From Treponema sp. (GTDB taxonomy: Bacteria > Spirochaetota > Spirochaetia > Treponematales > Treponemataceae), in the NCBI GenBank assembly GCA_016281495.1, contig JAEEIU010000038.1, forward strand, positions 62,001 to 126,000: DNA of 64,000 nt, given 5' to 3'. Below, one piece after another: positions 35,120 through 44,634 of this stretch; position 1 is the first letter of the stretch, and the number at the start of each line of letters is the position of its first letter. The notes below the pieces were generated by a model, which was not told the origin of the DNA, ran no database searches, and saw only the letters and a program-made list of their open reading frames with translations. The position numbers and the translations under genes were made by a program.

Positions 35120-36289
35120 TTATTTTCCCAAATCAAGCATACGTCGGTTATAGTCTGCCGGCGGATCCTGTATTATGCTCCAGTCGAAATCCAAAACTCC
35201 ATGTGGCGGGAATAACGGCGGCGGCAAGGGCTTCTTTAGCTGATGGTTAAGCTCGATTATTTCTTCTATCGTGCGTGTTCCGTCAGTCAATGTCAGGTAT
35301 GGCTCACCAAAAGCCAATATTGTTGATGTCCTTACCATGTAGTGAATCTCATTTCCAAATTCATCAGAAATTGTCTTTTGTACCAGAATTGAATTCGTTG
35401 TATATGGTTCCGGAAGAGAGTCTGTCTTCTTGAGGTTCCTTATTTCTGTCCTTTTTCCAAGAGTACATGTGTAATTCTTGTCACCTACCCAGAGATGCTT
35501 TGGTACAGAATACAGCTCTCCGTTGTCACTGAATGTCGCCACTGCATTTTCATCATATTCCATGTCGGTTTCCCAATAGCGCAACGGATATACTGCATCA
35601 TCAGTAACATAATATGACAGAAGTTCCTTGTTAACCCTGGGACGGCTTATGAGGACACCATTGGCGTTTCCCACATCCTGCCAGTAGCCTGCAAGAAGGT
35701 TTCCTGATTCCATGACGGTTCCCTCAAGCAAGGCACTTACGGGTACAGAATCTGAATCCTCAGCTTTTATGGCAAAATTCAAATAAAGCTTGTCGCCTAT
35801 CACTGCAATGGGCACATGGTAGGTTTGTTCACCTCCAAGCCTTTTTCCGCCAAACTGTACCTGCATGTCCCAGGCACCGGAACAAAGGTTTTCAGCTATA
35901 AGTACGTCTCCGTCTTCCTGCACGCATTGAATGCCATATTCCTCTGTAAAAACCTCGTCTGTAAGGCTTACAAACCTAATTTTCACTTCCTGCGCACTTG
36001 CTGAATTTCCAGCGGTTGCAGTATTCGCGTCCCTAGGATTCTTTGATGTATATTCTGCGCTTTCTGCAGCCCTGTCGTCATACCACTGATAAAATGTGCG
36101 CAATACAATCTGAGGAATGGCCTGCTGGTTTGAGTTTATATATCCAGAATCAAAAACCACATACCGATTGTAGTTCTCCCAAATACCCTCAAGCAAAAGA
36201 GGAACCTGACGCTCACTCTCCTGCGCATGTAGCGGAACGGCCGCAGCCAGAGACAATGCTATACTAGAAAAAAATAAAGACAGTTTCAC
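35120..36289 (-). CDS. secreted protein of unknown function
   Basis: 389 residues with a signal peptide (LFFSSIALSLAAAVPLHAQ). The mature part is predominantly beta with no motif I recognise; it has a short Ala/Asn/Thr-rich stretch near 90-100 and a proline-rich run near the end (KKPLPPPLFPPHG). No lipobox is seen. Start appears to be GTG at 36289. It lies 24 bases after thiI on the same strand and is probably the last gene of the four-gene unit that begins with two barrel proteins. Confidence 0.65.
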   Translation of the reverse strand: MKLSLFFSSIALSLAAAVPLHAQESERQVPLLLEGIWENYNRYVVFDSGYINSNQQAIPQIVLRTFYQWYDDRAAESAEYTSKNPRDANTATAGNSASAQEVKIRFVSLTDEVFTEEYGIQCVQEDGDVLIAENLCSGAWDMQVQFGGKRLGGEQTYHVPIAVIGDKLYLNFAIKAEDSDSVPVSALLEGTVMESGNLLAGYWQDVGNANGVLISRPRVNKELLSYYVTDDAVYPLRYWETDMEYDENAVATFSDNGELYSVPKHLWVGDKNYTCTLGKRTEIRNLKKTDSLPEPYTTNSILVQKTISDEFGNEIHYMVRTSTILAFGEPYLTLTDGTRTIEEIIELNHQLKKPLPPPLFPPHGVLDFDWSIIQDPPADYNRRMLDLGK

Positions 36290-36313
36290 CTTTTGAATAT
36301 CGGCAAGCTTGTA

Positions 36314-37516
36314 TTATGAACTTAAGGTCTTATCTCCCCATTTTTCTGCAATTGAATCACGGAGAGAATATCGTATAATCTGCCTTTCCTCAAAGGCCTT
36401 TTCTATCATGGAATCTATTTCCATTTCCTCATAGATTTTTTTTGCTTCCTGAATGTCGGCCCTCAGTACCGGATGTTTCGGACTGAACAGCACACAACAG
36501 TCTTCGTACGGAAGGATTGAAGTGTCATACGTGCCTATCTCGCGTGCCGTATCACAGATTTCTTCCTTGTCAAGCCCCAAAAGAGGCCTGTACAGCGGAT
36601 ATTGTGCAAAGGATTCCGTTACGGCCAGGTTTTCCACTGTCTGACTTGCGACCTGTCCCAGGCTTTCTCCAGTAATTATGGCATCTGAATGAATCCTCTG
36701 GCAAAGCATGTTAGCCGCCTTCATCATGCAAAGACGCAGCATGAGAGTTGCAAACGGTTCGGGAGATTTTTTCTTTATCTGCATCTGAACATCTGTAAAG
36801 GAAATTATGTTCAAATGCGTGTCGTTTCCATATTCACCGATCTTTTTTGCAAGGGTTTCGACCTTCTGCTGAGCCTCAACAGAAGTATAGGGATATGAAT
36901 GAAAATATACACATTCAACCTTCATTCCCCGCCGCATCATTCTGTAACCGGCCACAGGACTGTCCAGGCCTCCGCTTAAAAGCAAAAGTCCCTTTCCGCT
37001 GACTCCAACTGGTAATCCACGACATGACCTGTTCTGTGATGAATAAACGTATGCCTCATCCCTTACTTCGACTTGAATCACAACATCGGGTCTGTGTACG
37101 TCTACGGCAAGAATTCCCCTGTCATAGGCCTCTGCAGCCGCCTCAACGCATATCTGGTATGAATTAAGGGGAAAAGACTTGTCCTCACGCCTGGCTTCAA
37201 CTTTAAATGTTTTATAGCCCGCATCCCGTGCTTTTTCTGCAAGTTCGGTAACTGCGGCAGTTATTGAACCGATGTCTTTTTCTACTGCATTGACTTTTGC
37301 CCATCCGGTTATTCCCATAAGATGGTCAAGGACATATTCAACCGCCTCACATGATTTTTCGGGGCAGTTTATGTAAAGCCTTCCAGCCCTGAGAGCCACA
37401 TGAGCCTCTACTGCTTCAAGAGCAAGACGTGCATTATTTACCAGCTGCTTTTCAAATACCTTTATGTTTCCACCCTTTAAGGTCAGCTCTCCAAGTTTTC
37501 CGATATAACTGTTCAT
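36314..37516 (-). CDS. thiI: tRNA uracil 4-sulfurtransferase ThiI
   Basis: Makes 4-thiouridine at position 8 of tRNAs and may supply sulfur for thiazole. 400 residues: ferredoxin-like and THUMP domains (about 1-165), then the PP-loop pyrophosphatase domain with LLLSGGLDSPVAGYRMM. The C-terminal rhodanese domain of the E. coli enzyme is absent, as in many bacteria, which use a separate sulfurtransferase. GGGGATGAG precedes ATG 37516. It lies eight bases after the preceding outer-membrane protein gene. Confidence 0.93.
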   Translation of the reverse strand: MNSYIGKLGELTLKGGNIKVFEKQLVNNARLALEAVEAHVALRAGRLYINCPEKSCEAVEYVLDHLMGITGWAKVNAVEKDIGSITAAVTELAEKARDAGYKTFKVEARREDKSFPLNSYQICVEAAAEAYDRGILAVDVHRPDVVIQVEVRDEAYVYSSQNRSCRGLPVGVSGKGLLLLSGGLDSPVAGYRMMRRGMKVECVYFHSYPYTSVEAQQKVETLAKKIGEYGNDTHLNIISFTDVQMQIKKKSPEPFATLMLRLCMMKAANMLCQRIHSDAIITGESLGQVASQTVENLAVTESFAQYPLYRPLLGLDKEEICDTAREIGTYDTSILPYEDCCVLFSPKHPVLRADIQEAKKIYEEMEIDSMIEKAFEERQIIRYSLRDSIAEKWGDKTLSS

Positions 37517-37524
37517 CTCATCCC

Positions 37525-39309
37525 CTAGAACTGGTATTTAAAGCCTATTGTAAAGTAATTGTTGATTTCATCCCTAAGGCCGTCTTCCCATCTTGAATGG
37601 AAGTATTCAACCAGCTCCTCTCCCGTGAGAGTATTTCCCTCAAAAGTATAGGTACCGTTACCATTATCCTCTATGTTACTTCCCTGTCCTGGATACAGAT
37701 GAGAATCCACACCCCTGTTCTTTACCCATTCAAAGAGATAGCTGGCATGCAGTGAAAACTGACCCCAGTTGTATTTCTTAAATGAATAGTCAACTGAAAA
37801 TCCTTCCTGAAGGACATACATTCTGTTGGGCTGAGTAAGGTAATTAAGCTTGTCCCATGCCGTATCAATATGAGAGCCGATGGAACCGCTGCTTCCCATG
37901 TTTGCATGAGTATTGATGCTTCCGTCTGTTGCGTATGTTCCAGGTTCTGACATGAGAAGTGCCATTGCTTCCTCTGTTGTATAGCTTTCACATACATTTG
38001 CATGACGCATGAATGATGACATGACCTGAATGTGCAATGGCGGTACCGGAATGAAGTTAATTGTAAGGGCAATGCGGTCCGTATTTGGTGGATAAGACTG
38101 ACCGATTGGTACTCCATTGTTGGTATAGTTCTGGAAATTAAAGCAGTGGCTGGTAATCGTACAGTCCCTGTTAGGATCATCATAATCCCAGTGCGTATAT
38201 GTAAATGGTGTGATGACTGTGTAATCCAAAGCAAGGCGGGAGCAGTATGAGTCAACCGGGGTATAGATGATTCCGGTCTTAAATGCCACGCGTATCTTTG
38301 TATCAAAATCAAGCTTTACAACATCATCAACGCTTATATCATCAACAAAGATATCTGTAGCCCACAGGATGCCTTTATAGGGACGGTATTTTATTATAAG
38401 GCCCATTTGAAGATTGTCGTTAAAGCCTCCGATACCCTGTGCAACCATAAAGGGAGCGGGAATCAGGTATGAAGGATCAAGCCTACGTCCAAAAACAATT
38501 GTTTCATAATATGCCACTGAAAGCTGCGGCAAGAACTTGAATTCTAGGGCATGGAAAGCCATGTATTTATCAGGAGCAAGATCACTTCCGTCATAACACA
38601 AGGTTGCACCCATTGTTGAATACTGCTGGGTATATGACCATCTGGGATTAACTGTTGTAAATGAAAGATTAGTACGGTGATACGAATTGTCATTTAATGC
38701 CAAACCTGAATTGATGAATGGTCCATAACCTGAGCGGTAGATTCCAATCTGTGCAAAAATATTTTTTGTTCCCACTGCAAGGATATCGTTCATATCAAGA
38801 TATACTTCTAAAGGACCAACAGATGCGGCATCATGAATGGCGTCATGGCTGTCATTTTCATATACTGCAAGATAATCTGAAACATTGTTGTTATAAGCTG
38901 CAAGACCTATGCTGTAACCCATGGAAACAAATTCATCAAAGAGTGAAATGTCTCCATTAAAATCAGGGTAAATGCCAACATGAGCATCACCAAAACCTTC
39001 TTTTTCTGCATCCTTCTTGTATGTCAAGTCTGTTTGAAGGGAAAGATTCCATGGCTTACCCGTAACTTTCTCCCAGTACAGTTCAGCATTGCGCTTATCT
39101 CTTTCGTTTCCGTTTTCCATTACGCTCTGCAAAATGTCCCTTATGTTTTTTATTGGGAATGGTCGCAGTGGCGGAACCTCATCGATCAAACCGCGGATCT
39201 CCCATGCCTCAACGAGAGTATAAAAGGTATCATCAGGATCAACACTTACCTGAGCAAAAAGTGGAACTGCAAGCAAGAGGGAAAAGAGCACAAGAAAGAT
39301 TTTTTTCAT
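37525..39309 (-). CDS. outer-membrane beta-barrel protein, Wzi-like (second of a pair)
   Basis: 594 residues; signal peptide (IFLVLFSLLLAVPLFAQ), a helical segment about 30-85 with the pattern LVEAWEIRGLIDEVPPLRPF, then a long series of aromatic-rich alternating strands ending in FTIGFKYQF with C-terminal Phe, the usual outer-membrane insertion signal. The N-terminal helical part plus barrel resembles capsule-assembly Wzi-family proteins, by eye only. Its ATG overlaps the stop of the gene before it (ATGA), so both are coupled. The partner at 39306 has the same plan. No capsule genes are nearby, so a capsule role is not supported. Confidence 0.65.
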   Translation of the reverse strand: MKKIFLVLFSLLLAVPLFAQVSVDPDDTFYTLVEAWEIRGLIDEVPPLRPFPIKNIRDILQSVMENGNERDKRNAELYWEKVTGKPWNLSLQTDLTYKKDAEKEGFGDAHVGIYPDFNGDISLFDEFVSMGYSIGLAAYNNNVSDYLAVYENDSHDAIHDAASVGPLEVYLDMNDILAVGTKNIFAQIGIYRSGYGPFINSGLALNDNSYHRTNLSFTTVNPRWSYTQQYSTMGATLCYDGSDLAPDKYMAFHALEFKFLPQLSVAYYETIVFGRRLDPSYLIPAPFMVAQGIGGFNDNLQMGLIIKYRPYKGILWATDIFVDDISVDDVVKLDFDTKIRVAFKTGIIYTPVDSYCSRLALDYTVITPFTYTHWDYDDPNRDCTITSHCFNFQNYTNNGVPIGQSYPPNTDRIALTINFIPVPPLHIQVMSSFMRHANVCESYTTEEAMALLMSEPGTYATDGSINTHANMGSSGSIGSHIDTAWDKLNYLTQPNRMYVLQEGFSVDYSFKKYNWGQFSLHASYLFEWVKNRGVDSHLYPGQGSNIEDNGNGTYTFEGNTLTGEELVEYFHSRWEDGLRDEINNYFTIGFKYQF

Positions 39310-41012
39310 TTGAATAACCTCTTCAAAACTAAATGAGAACTGAATATTATTTCACCGCCACATTCAAATTCACCCCTTTGGTTATCGTGATTGAATGTAA
39401 ATGTAAACGAAGGCTGTAAAGCAAGCGAAAGATATGGAGTCGGACAGAAGGTCCCGCGAAGTGAGATTGTATTTACATATTCTGGAGTTCCGCTTGGTGC
39501 AAGCCATGACTGCTGTTCCTTAGCGAATTCAAGTCCTCCAGCTTTTTCTGAATCCGGGTATACCCAGTTGGCAAGATCAGGATTTTTGTCTGTTCCACCC
39601 CAACTGAGTTCAGGATAATTGTCAAATACCTTGGTTCCTGAATATTGGCCTGCCGCCTTAAAGAGATAGCTTCCCGTTACGCTCCACACCTCTGGCACTT
39701 CATAACCGAACGTTAGCTTTCCTGCAATCGTATCAGGACCAAGAGGTGTTCCCGTCCATTCATAAAGGCTGTCCATGTCACCGATATTCTCCCTGTATGT
39801 ACGTACAAGGCTCCAGTTTGGACTTTCCTTTATGTACATGAAAGGATCCGTGTATACACCCTCTATCCATCCATGAAAATATCCATCTTTGTAAGGATAA
39901 TAAAGTTCAGCTCCAAGTTGCAGTGCGATTGCATTTGGAGTCGTATCGCTAGGCCAGTTGACTTTTTCGTAAATCGTCTGCCATTGATCCTGTGCAAAAA
40001 GACCATAAATCCTAAAATATTTAACAGGAACATAAGTCAGCATAAAGCACATGTATGCGCATACATTAGTCTCATGCCCACCATAATCTTCCCATGCCGC
40101 TGTTCCATGAAAAACTGTAAGGGGGTTAAAGAAACGGAGTTCTATAGGTGAGTTAACAAGCATTGACTCCATGACCGTAAACTGAACCTTGTTGAAAAAG
40201 CGGACGTCAAATCTGTGGGTATACATGTATTTGTCAACATTAAATTCGGTTATATTCATGTTGTAACGGATATTCGGTGAAAAAATCTCCAGGTTGAACC
40301 AGCTTGAATCCGTAAAGTATTCGCTCATTATCACGCTACCGGTTAAAGTCCTTCCGATTGACTGAGGGCCCAATCCCAGCCTGAAGTTAATTCCAGTAGT
40401 ATCATTAAGGAACAAACCTGTGCTGCCATAGCCATAATGCGGGAAATTAATGTCAAAATATCCGGGAAGATAAGGTACGTTCACATAATTGTCATCGCTA
40501 TTGAAAGTGCATTTGTTGTCGGAAAGGATTATCCCTGTGGCCAGGGTAAAATAATCTCCCGCCATAAAGTTGACATCCACATCTATGAAAGGCTTTTTGC
40601 TGAATCTGTCATAAACCCAGTCAAGCGCATCATTTGTCTTGTAATATCCTTCAAGATTCACCTCAGGATCTATTCCGAAAGAAATAAGGCCAAAATTAAA
40701 TGACATGGAACCATTGGCGATATATTCCATTATCCTGTCATAGTTTTTCTTTCCCGCAGTACTTAAGTTCTCATAATCAACTTCAGAAAGATAAACCTGA
40801 ATCTCTCCTATGGTAAGTGGAGCCTGATCAGCAAAAGTAGAAATCCCCTGCTCCATTGTGATTGAATTCAATGCGTCATAGACCCAACTGTCACTTAAAA
40901 CCAGCTCCTGCTTGCCTCTTGGGGATGCAAAAAGCGGGGTCAAAAACAAAGCGATAGAACACGCGGCAATGAATTTTTTCAGTAATTTAACCCTCGTCAT
41001 CATAGAAGTCAT
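39306..41012 (-). CDS. outer-membrane beta-barrel protein, Wzi-like (first of a pair)
   Basis: 568 residues from ATG 41012, which follows GGAG at four bases; the frame is open upstream to 41123 but that part lacks a start context and would bury the signal peptide. Signal peptide (KFIAACSIALFLTPLFA), then a helical section (DALNSITMEQGISTFADQAPLTIGEIQVYL) like that of its neighbour, then many aromatic-rich beta strands. The last residues are LVLKRLFK, less canonical than the neighbour's end. Sequence identity to the neighbour is low by eye, but the plan and order are the same, suggesting an old duplication or a heteromeric pair. Confidence 0.65.
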   Translation of the reverse strand: MTSMMTRVKLLKKFIAACSIALFLTPLFASPRGKQELVLSDSWVYDALNSITMEQGISTFADQAPLTIGEIQVYLSEVDYENLSTAGKKNYDRIMEYIANGSMSFNFGLISFGIDPEVNLEGYYKTNDALDWVYDRFSKKPFIDVDVNFMAGDYFTLATGIILSDNKCTFNSDDNYVNVPYLPGYFDINFPHYGYGSTGLFLNDTTGINFRLGLGPQSIGRTLTGSVIMSEYFTDSSWFNLEIFSPNIRYNMNITEFNVDKYMYTHRFDVRFFNKVQFTVMESMLVNSPIELRFFNPLTVFHGTAAWEDYGGHETNVCAYMCFMLTYVPVKYFRIYGLFAQDQWQTIYEKVNWPSDTTPNAIALQLGAELYYPYKDGYFHGWIEGVYTDPFMYIKESPNWSLVRTYRENIGDMDSLYEWTGTPLGPDTIAGKLTFGYEVPEVWSVTGSYLFKAAGQYSGTKVFDNYPELSWGGTDKNPDLANWVYPDSEKAGGLEFAKEQQSWLAPSGTPEYVNTISLRGTFCPTPYLSLALQPSFTFTFNHDNQRGEFECGGEIIFSSHLVLKRLFK

Positions 41013-41024
41013 AGTACTCCATTC

Positions 41025-41053
41025 TTGCGAAATAAGCAAGTATTCGGTATAAT
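41025..41053 (+). promoter_or_regulatory. promoter for the uracil-DNA glycosylase gene
   Basis: TTGCGA (41025-41030), 17-base spacer, TATAAT (41048-41053), giving a leader of about 54 bases. It lies in the divergent gap before the barrel-protein pair. Confidence 0.65.
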
Positions 41054-41113
41054 AACAGTCAGTTTCAAAACCTGTCTTATTTTGAAATTTCCTCAATTTT
41101 GATGGAGGCCTTA

Positions 41114-41839
41114 ATGAAAGCATCGGAAAAGCTTGATGTCTATAATCTTCTCAAGACTGCGTCTGCACAGATTCTTGGATATAATTCCGTGGAATTCAGC
41201 GGTAATGTCCCTGATTTTACGGATGACCCGGAAAACATTCAGGTTGAGGAAAAAGTCAAGGCCAAGGGAGTTACGCTTGAATCAATTGTCCAAAAAATTT
41301 CTGCATGCCAGAATTGCATCCTATCCAAGACACGTAATAATACTGTTCCCGGAGAAGGTGTTTCAAATCCCCTTGTCATGGTCATTGGAGAAGGCCCTGG
41401 GGAAGAAGAGGATAAGACAGGACGACCTTTTGTAGGAAAAGCAGGCCAGCTTTTGGACAAAATGCTTGCCGCCATAAAACTAGACAGAAACAAGAACTGC
41501 TACATCGCGAATATTGTAAAATGCAGGCCTCCGAACAACCGTGTACCGGAACAGCAGGAAGCCGATGCATGCTCAGGATATCTTGCAGCACAAATCCATA
41601 TTCTTAAACCACGTGCAATCCTTGCTATGGGAAGAACCGCCGTTCAAAACCTTATGAAAACCGGACAGGGAATCAATGCCCTCAGGGGAAAAATGCTCGA
41701 CTACAACGGCATACCTCTTATGGCAACCTATCATCCTTCGGCATTATTGCATGACGAAAGACTCAAGGCACCTGCATGGCAGGACCTCAAGGCATTCCGG
41801 GAAGTGCTTTTGAACATTCAATCTGATTATGAAGCCTGA
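41114..41839 (+). CDS. family 4 uracil-DNA glycosylase
   Basis: Removes uracil from DNA. 241 residues with an N-terminal lead of about 60 before the conserved core. The four candidate iron-sulfur cysteines are visible as CQNC, then NIVKCRPP and the later DACSGYL; the catalytic loops are GEGPGEEEDKTGRPFVGKAG and MATYHPSALL. The iron-sulfur cluster separates this family from Ung. ATG 41114 is chosen because GGAGG (41104-41108) lies five bases before it. priA follows after 11 bases. Confidence 0.9.
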   Translation: MKASEKLDVYNLLKTASAQILGYNSVEFSGNVPDFTDDPENIQVEEKVKAKGVTLESIVQKISACQNCILSKTRNNTVPGEGVSNPLVMVIGEGPGEEEDKTGRPFVGKAGQLLDKMLAAIKLDRNKNCYIANIVKCRPPNNRVPEQQEADACSGYLAAQIHILKPRAILAMGRTAVQNLMKTGQGINALRGKMLDYNGIPLMATYHPSALLHDERLKAPAWQDLKAFREVLLNIQSDYEA

Positions 41840-41850
41840 AGGAGGCTGTT

Positions 41851-43851
41851 TTGAGCCGCTATATCGATGTTGTGCTGAACGTTCCCCTGGACCAGGCCTT
41901 TACCTACCGCGAAGTTCCCGTAAAAGACGGAGAAGAAGCCCCACCCTCGGATTCCCTTTTTGGACTTAGGGTTGAGGTGCGTTTTGGAAACAGGAAACTA
42001 ACCGGCATCATATGCGCCGTCCATGATGAACTACCCGAAACTTGTGCTGTAGGAGAAGACAAAATTCGTCCTGCAGTAAGGTATATAGACAAAAAACCGA
42101 TTGTAACCCGTGAACTATACGAAATGGCACGCTGGATAAGCTCATATTACATTTCTTCAATCGGAGAGGCATTGTTCTCAATGATTCCTTCAGGCCGCAG
42201 GGAAACTGACTCCTCAGGCTTTTCTTTTTCTGAGGATGAGACAAGCTTTAAAAAATGCACTTTAAGCGTGGAACAGGAAAATGCCGTCAAGGGCATACTT
42301 GAAGACACAGGCAGTTTCTTTCACTATCTTTACGGAAAGACTGGAAGCGGGAAAACAGAAGTCTTCCTAAGGTGTGCCGAGGCTGTTTTAGGTCAGGGAA
42401 AAGGCGTAATCTATCTGGTTCCGGAGATTGGACTGACACCCCAGGTTGTGCAGGCTGTCGTGCAGCGTTTCGGGGATACGGCGGCTGTCCTTCATTCCCA
42501 GCTCACACCAAGCCAGCGTCTTGGAGAATGGAAGCGCATACTTGAAAAAAAAGCCAGAATCGTTGTGGGGGCCAGAAGCGCAGTTTTTGCCCCTGTACCG
42601 GATCTTGGGATGATCATAATAGACGAAGAGCATGACGGTTCCTACAAGGCAGGAAACAGTCCAAGATATCATGCAAGACAGGTTGCCATGTACCGCAGCT
42701 CAAAGTACAGGATACCCCTTGTTATGGGGTCTGCAACACCTTCCGTGGAGGCATGTCAGGCAATGCAGGACGGAAGCATTAAAAAGCATACTCTGGGAGA
42801 AAGGCTTGCAGGCGGAAAAATGCCTGAGATAAAAAGCATAAACCTGAGCCTTAAAAAGTCAGGAAGCTGTCTGAGCAACGAGCTTATAGATGAGATTAAC
42901 AAGACACTGGCAGAAAACCGGCAGGTCATTCTTTTCCTGAACCGCAGGGGATTTACTCATTTTTTCCATTGCGGATCATGTGGTTTTGAGATGAAATGCA
43001 AGAACTGCTCGGTATCCATGACATATCACAAGTCGGAAAACCGCCTCAGATGCCATTATTGCGGATACAGCGTGCAGCCGCCAACCCAATGCCCCAAGTG
43101 TGGATCTCTGGATGTCGGGTACAGGGGATTTGGTACAGAATACATAGAGGCAGAAGTAAGGGCAAAATTTCCCAACGCACGTCTTGTCCGGGTGGATACG
43201 GATTCAGTGAGCCACAAGGGAGAGCTTCAGCAAAAACTGTCTGACTTCAAGGATGGGAAATATGACATCCTTTTGGGAACACAAATGGTTGCAAAGGGCT
43301 TGAATTTTCCATCACTTCAGCTTGTTGGAGTTGTTCTTGCAGACACCGCACTTCATCTTCCGGATTTTAGGGCGGCAGAAAGAACTTTTTCAATGATAAC
43401 TCAGGTAGCAGGACGTGCAGGCAGGTATTTTCCAGACGGCAAGGTCCTTGTTCAAAGCTACAGTCCTGACATGCCTCCGATAGAGCTTGCTGTCTCCGGA
43501 AACATAGATGAATTTTACAGGCAGGAGCTCGAACAGCGAAAAATTCTGGGATTTCCTCCGTTTTCCAGATTACTCAGACTCATATTCAGGTCTTCAAAAC
43601 AAGATGCCGCCGAACAGGCAGCAGAAAGCGCATTGTCGATATTGGACTCCTGCCGAGAGGAAGACTGTTACATACTTGGACCTTGCGAATGCCCCATATC
43701 GATGGTTGCAGGGAACTACAGATATCAGATTTTGCTTAGGGGTAATAGAATTTCAAGATTGCAGAAAATGGCCTCACATCTTATAAAGGGATATAGCGCA
43801 CCAAGCCATGTCTATATAGAAGTTGACGTAGATCCAGTTTCACTTTTGTAG
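41851..43851 (+). CDS. priA: primosomal replication protein PriA
   Basis: 3'-5' helicase that restarts stalled replication forks. 666 residues: N-terminal DNA-binding domain (about 1-110), Walker A YGKTGSGKTEVFLR, DEEH box (IIIDEEHDGSYK), the zinc-binding cysteines CGSCGFEMKCKNC and CHYCGY-CPKCGS, and the LLGTQMVAKGLNFP, QVAGRAGR motifs. Start is TTG at 41851, behind GGAGG five bases upstream; no ATG fits the conserved N-terminus. It ends nine bases before truA on the other strand. Confidence 0.95.
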   Translation: MSRYIDVVLNVPLDQAFTYREVPVKDGEEAPPSDSLFGLRVEVRFGNRKLTGIICAVHDELPETCAVGEDKIRPAVRYIDKKPIVTRELYEMARWISSYYISSIGEALFSMIPSGRRETDSSGFSFSEDETSFKKCTLSVEQENAVKGILEDTGSFFHYLYGKTGSGKTEVFLRCAEAVLGQGKGVIYLVPEIGLTPQVVQAVVQRFGDTAAVLHSQLTPSQRLGEWKRILEKKARIVVGARSAVFAPVPDLGMIIIDEEHDGSYKAGNSPRYHARQVAMYRSSKYRIPLVMGSATPSVEACQAMQDGSIKKHTLGERLAGGKMPEIKSINLSLKKSGSCLSNELIDEINKTLAENRQVILFLNRRGFTHFFHCGSCGFEMKCKNCSVSMTYHKSENRLRCHYCGYSVQPPTQCPKCGSLDVGYRGFGTEYIEAEVRAKFPNARLVRVDTDSVSHKGELQQKLSDFKDGKYDILLGTQMVAKGLNFPSLQLVGVVLADTALHLPDFRAAERTFSMITQVAGRAGRYFPDGKVLVQSYSPDMPPIELAVSGNIDEFYRQELEQRKILGFPPFSRLLRLIFRSSKQDAAEQAAESALSILDSCREEDCYILGPCECPISMVAGNYRYQILLRGNRISRLQKMASHLIKGYSAPSHVYIEVDVDPVSLL

Positions 43852-43860
43852 CAGCATTAA

Positions 43861-44634
43861 TCAAACATGACGCCTTATGCCGTTGAATTTAACTTCCCAT
43901 AAAAAAAGGCCAGTCGGAGGAGCCGTAAACAAAGCTTTTGAACGGTCACGGCTTTCAAGAATGGTTTTAAAGTCATCAGCATTTTTTCCTTCTTGCTCAA
44001 GAGTAATAAGGGTACCCGTCAATGATCGGACCATCTTCCACAGAAATGCATTTGCCTCAATCTCAAAAACAAGGATGTCATCATGATATTCAAAAAAAGC
44101 CCTGTCAATATAGCGGAATGTTGAAAGGCTCTGGTCTCCTGCGGCTGCAAATGTTGCAAAATCAATCTCACCTTTAAGCAGGGAGCACATGCTGTTAAGT
44201 TTGTCAATATCCGGGTGCTTTCTCAATTTCCAGACATAGCGCATGTCACGTGCTTCTGGCAGGCCTGTATGCATGAAATATCGGTATGTGCGGGATGTTG
44301 CGTCAAAACGGGAGTTAAAGGATTCCTCCTTTATTTGAGCCTGCATCACGCGGATGTCATGAGGAAGAAGCCCGTTAAGCGCGCGGATGTAGTTTTCAAC
44401 AGGGATGTTATCAGATGGGGACAGAAAATTTGCTGCCTGACCATGTGCATGGACACCGCTGTCAGTACGTCCTGAGCCATACAGCTTGATTTTCTGGCGA
44501 AACATTTTCTCAAGGGCTCCCTCGATTTCCCCCTGTACTGTCCTTACAGGTCCTCCCTGTGCCGCCTTGTCCTGCCGCTGCCAGCCGCAAAAATCAGTTC
44601 CGTCATATGACAGCGTCAGAAGAATATTAGTCAT
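43861..44634 (-). CDS. truA: tRNA pseudouridine synthase A
   Basis: Converts uridines 38-40 of the anticodon arm to pseudouridine. The catalytic Asp lies in YGSGRTDSGVHAHGQ; LSYDGTDFCGWQRQ is the family's N-terminus. 257 residues, normal length. ATG 44634 overlaps the end of the DUF2225 gene by eight bases. It is the last gene of the dxs operon and converges with priA. Confidence 0.94.
   Translation of the reverse strand: MTNILLTLSYDGTDFCGWQRQDKAAQGGPVRTVQGEIEGALEKMFRQKIKLYGSGRTDSGVHAHGQAANFLSPSDNIPVENYIRALNGLLPHDIRVMQAQIKEESFNSRFDATSRTYRYFMHTGLPEARDMRYVWKLRKHPDIDKLNSMCSLLKGEIDFATFAAAGDQSLSTFRYIDRAFFEYHDDILVFEIEANAFLWKMVRSLTGTLITLEQEGKNADDFKTILESRDRSKALFTAPPTGLFLWEVKFNGIRRHV

Noticed and set aside
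35120-36289. Idea that the secreted protein at 35120 is a lipoprotein
   Set aside because: The signal peptide ends with AQ and lacks a cysteine in the cleavage region.
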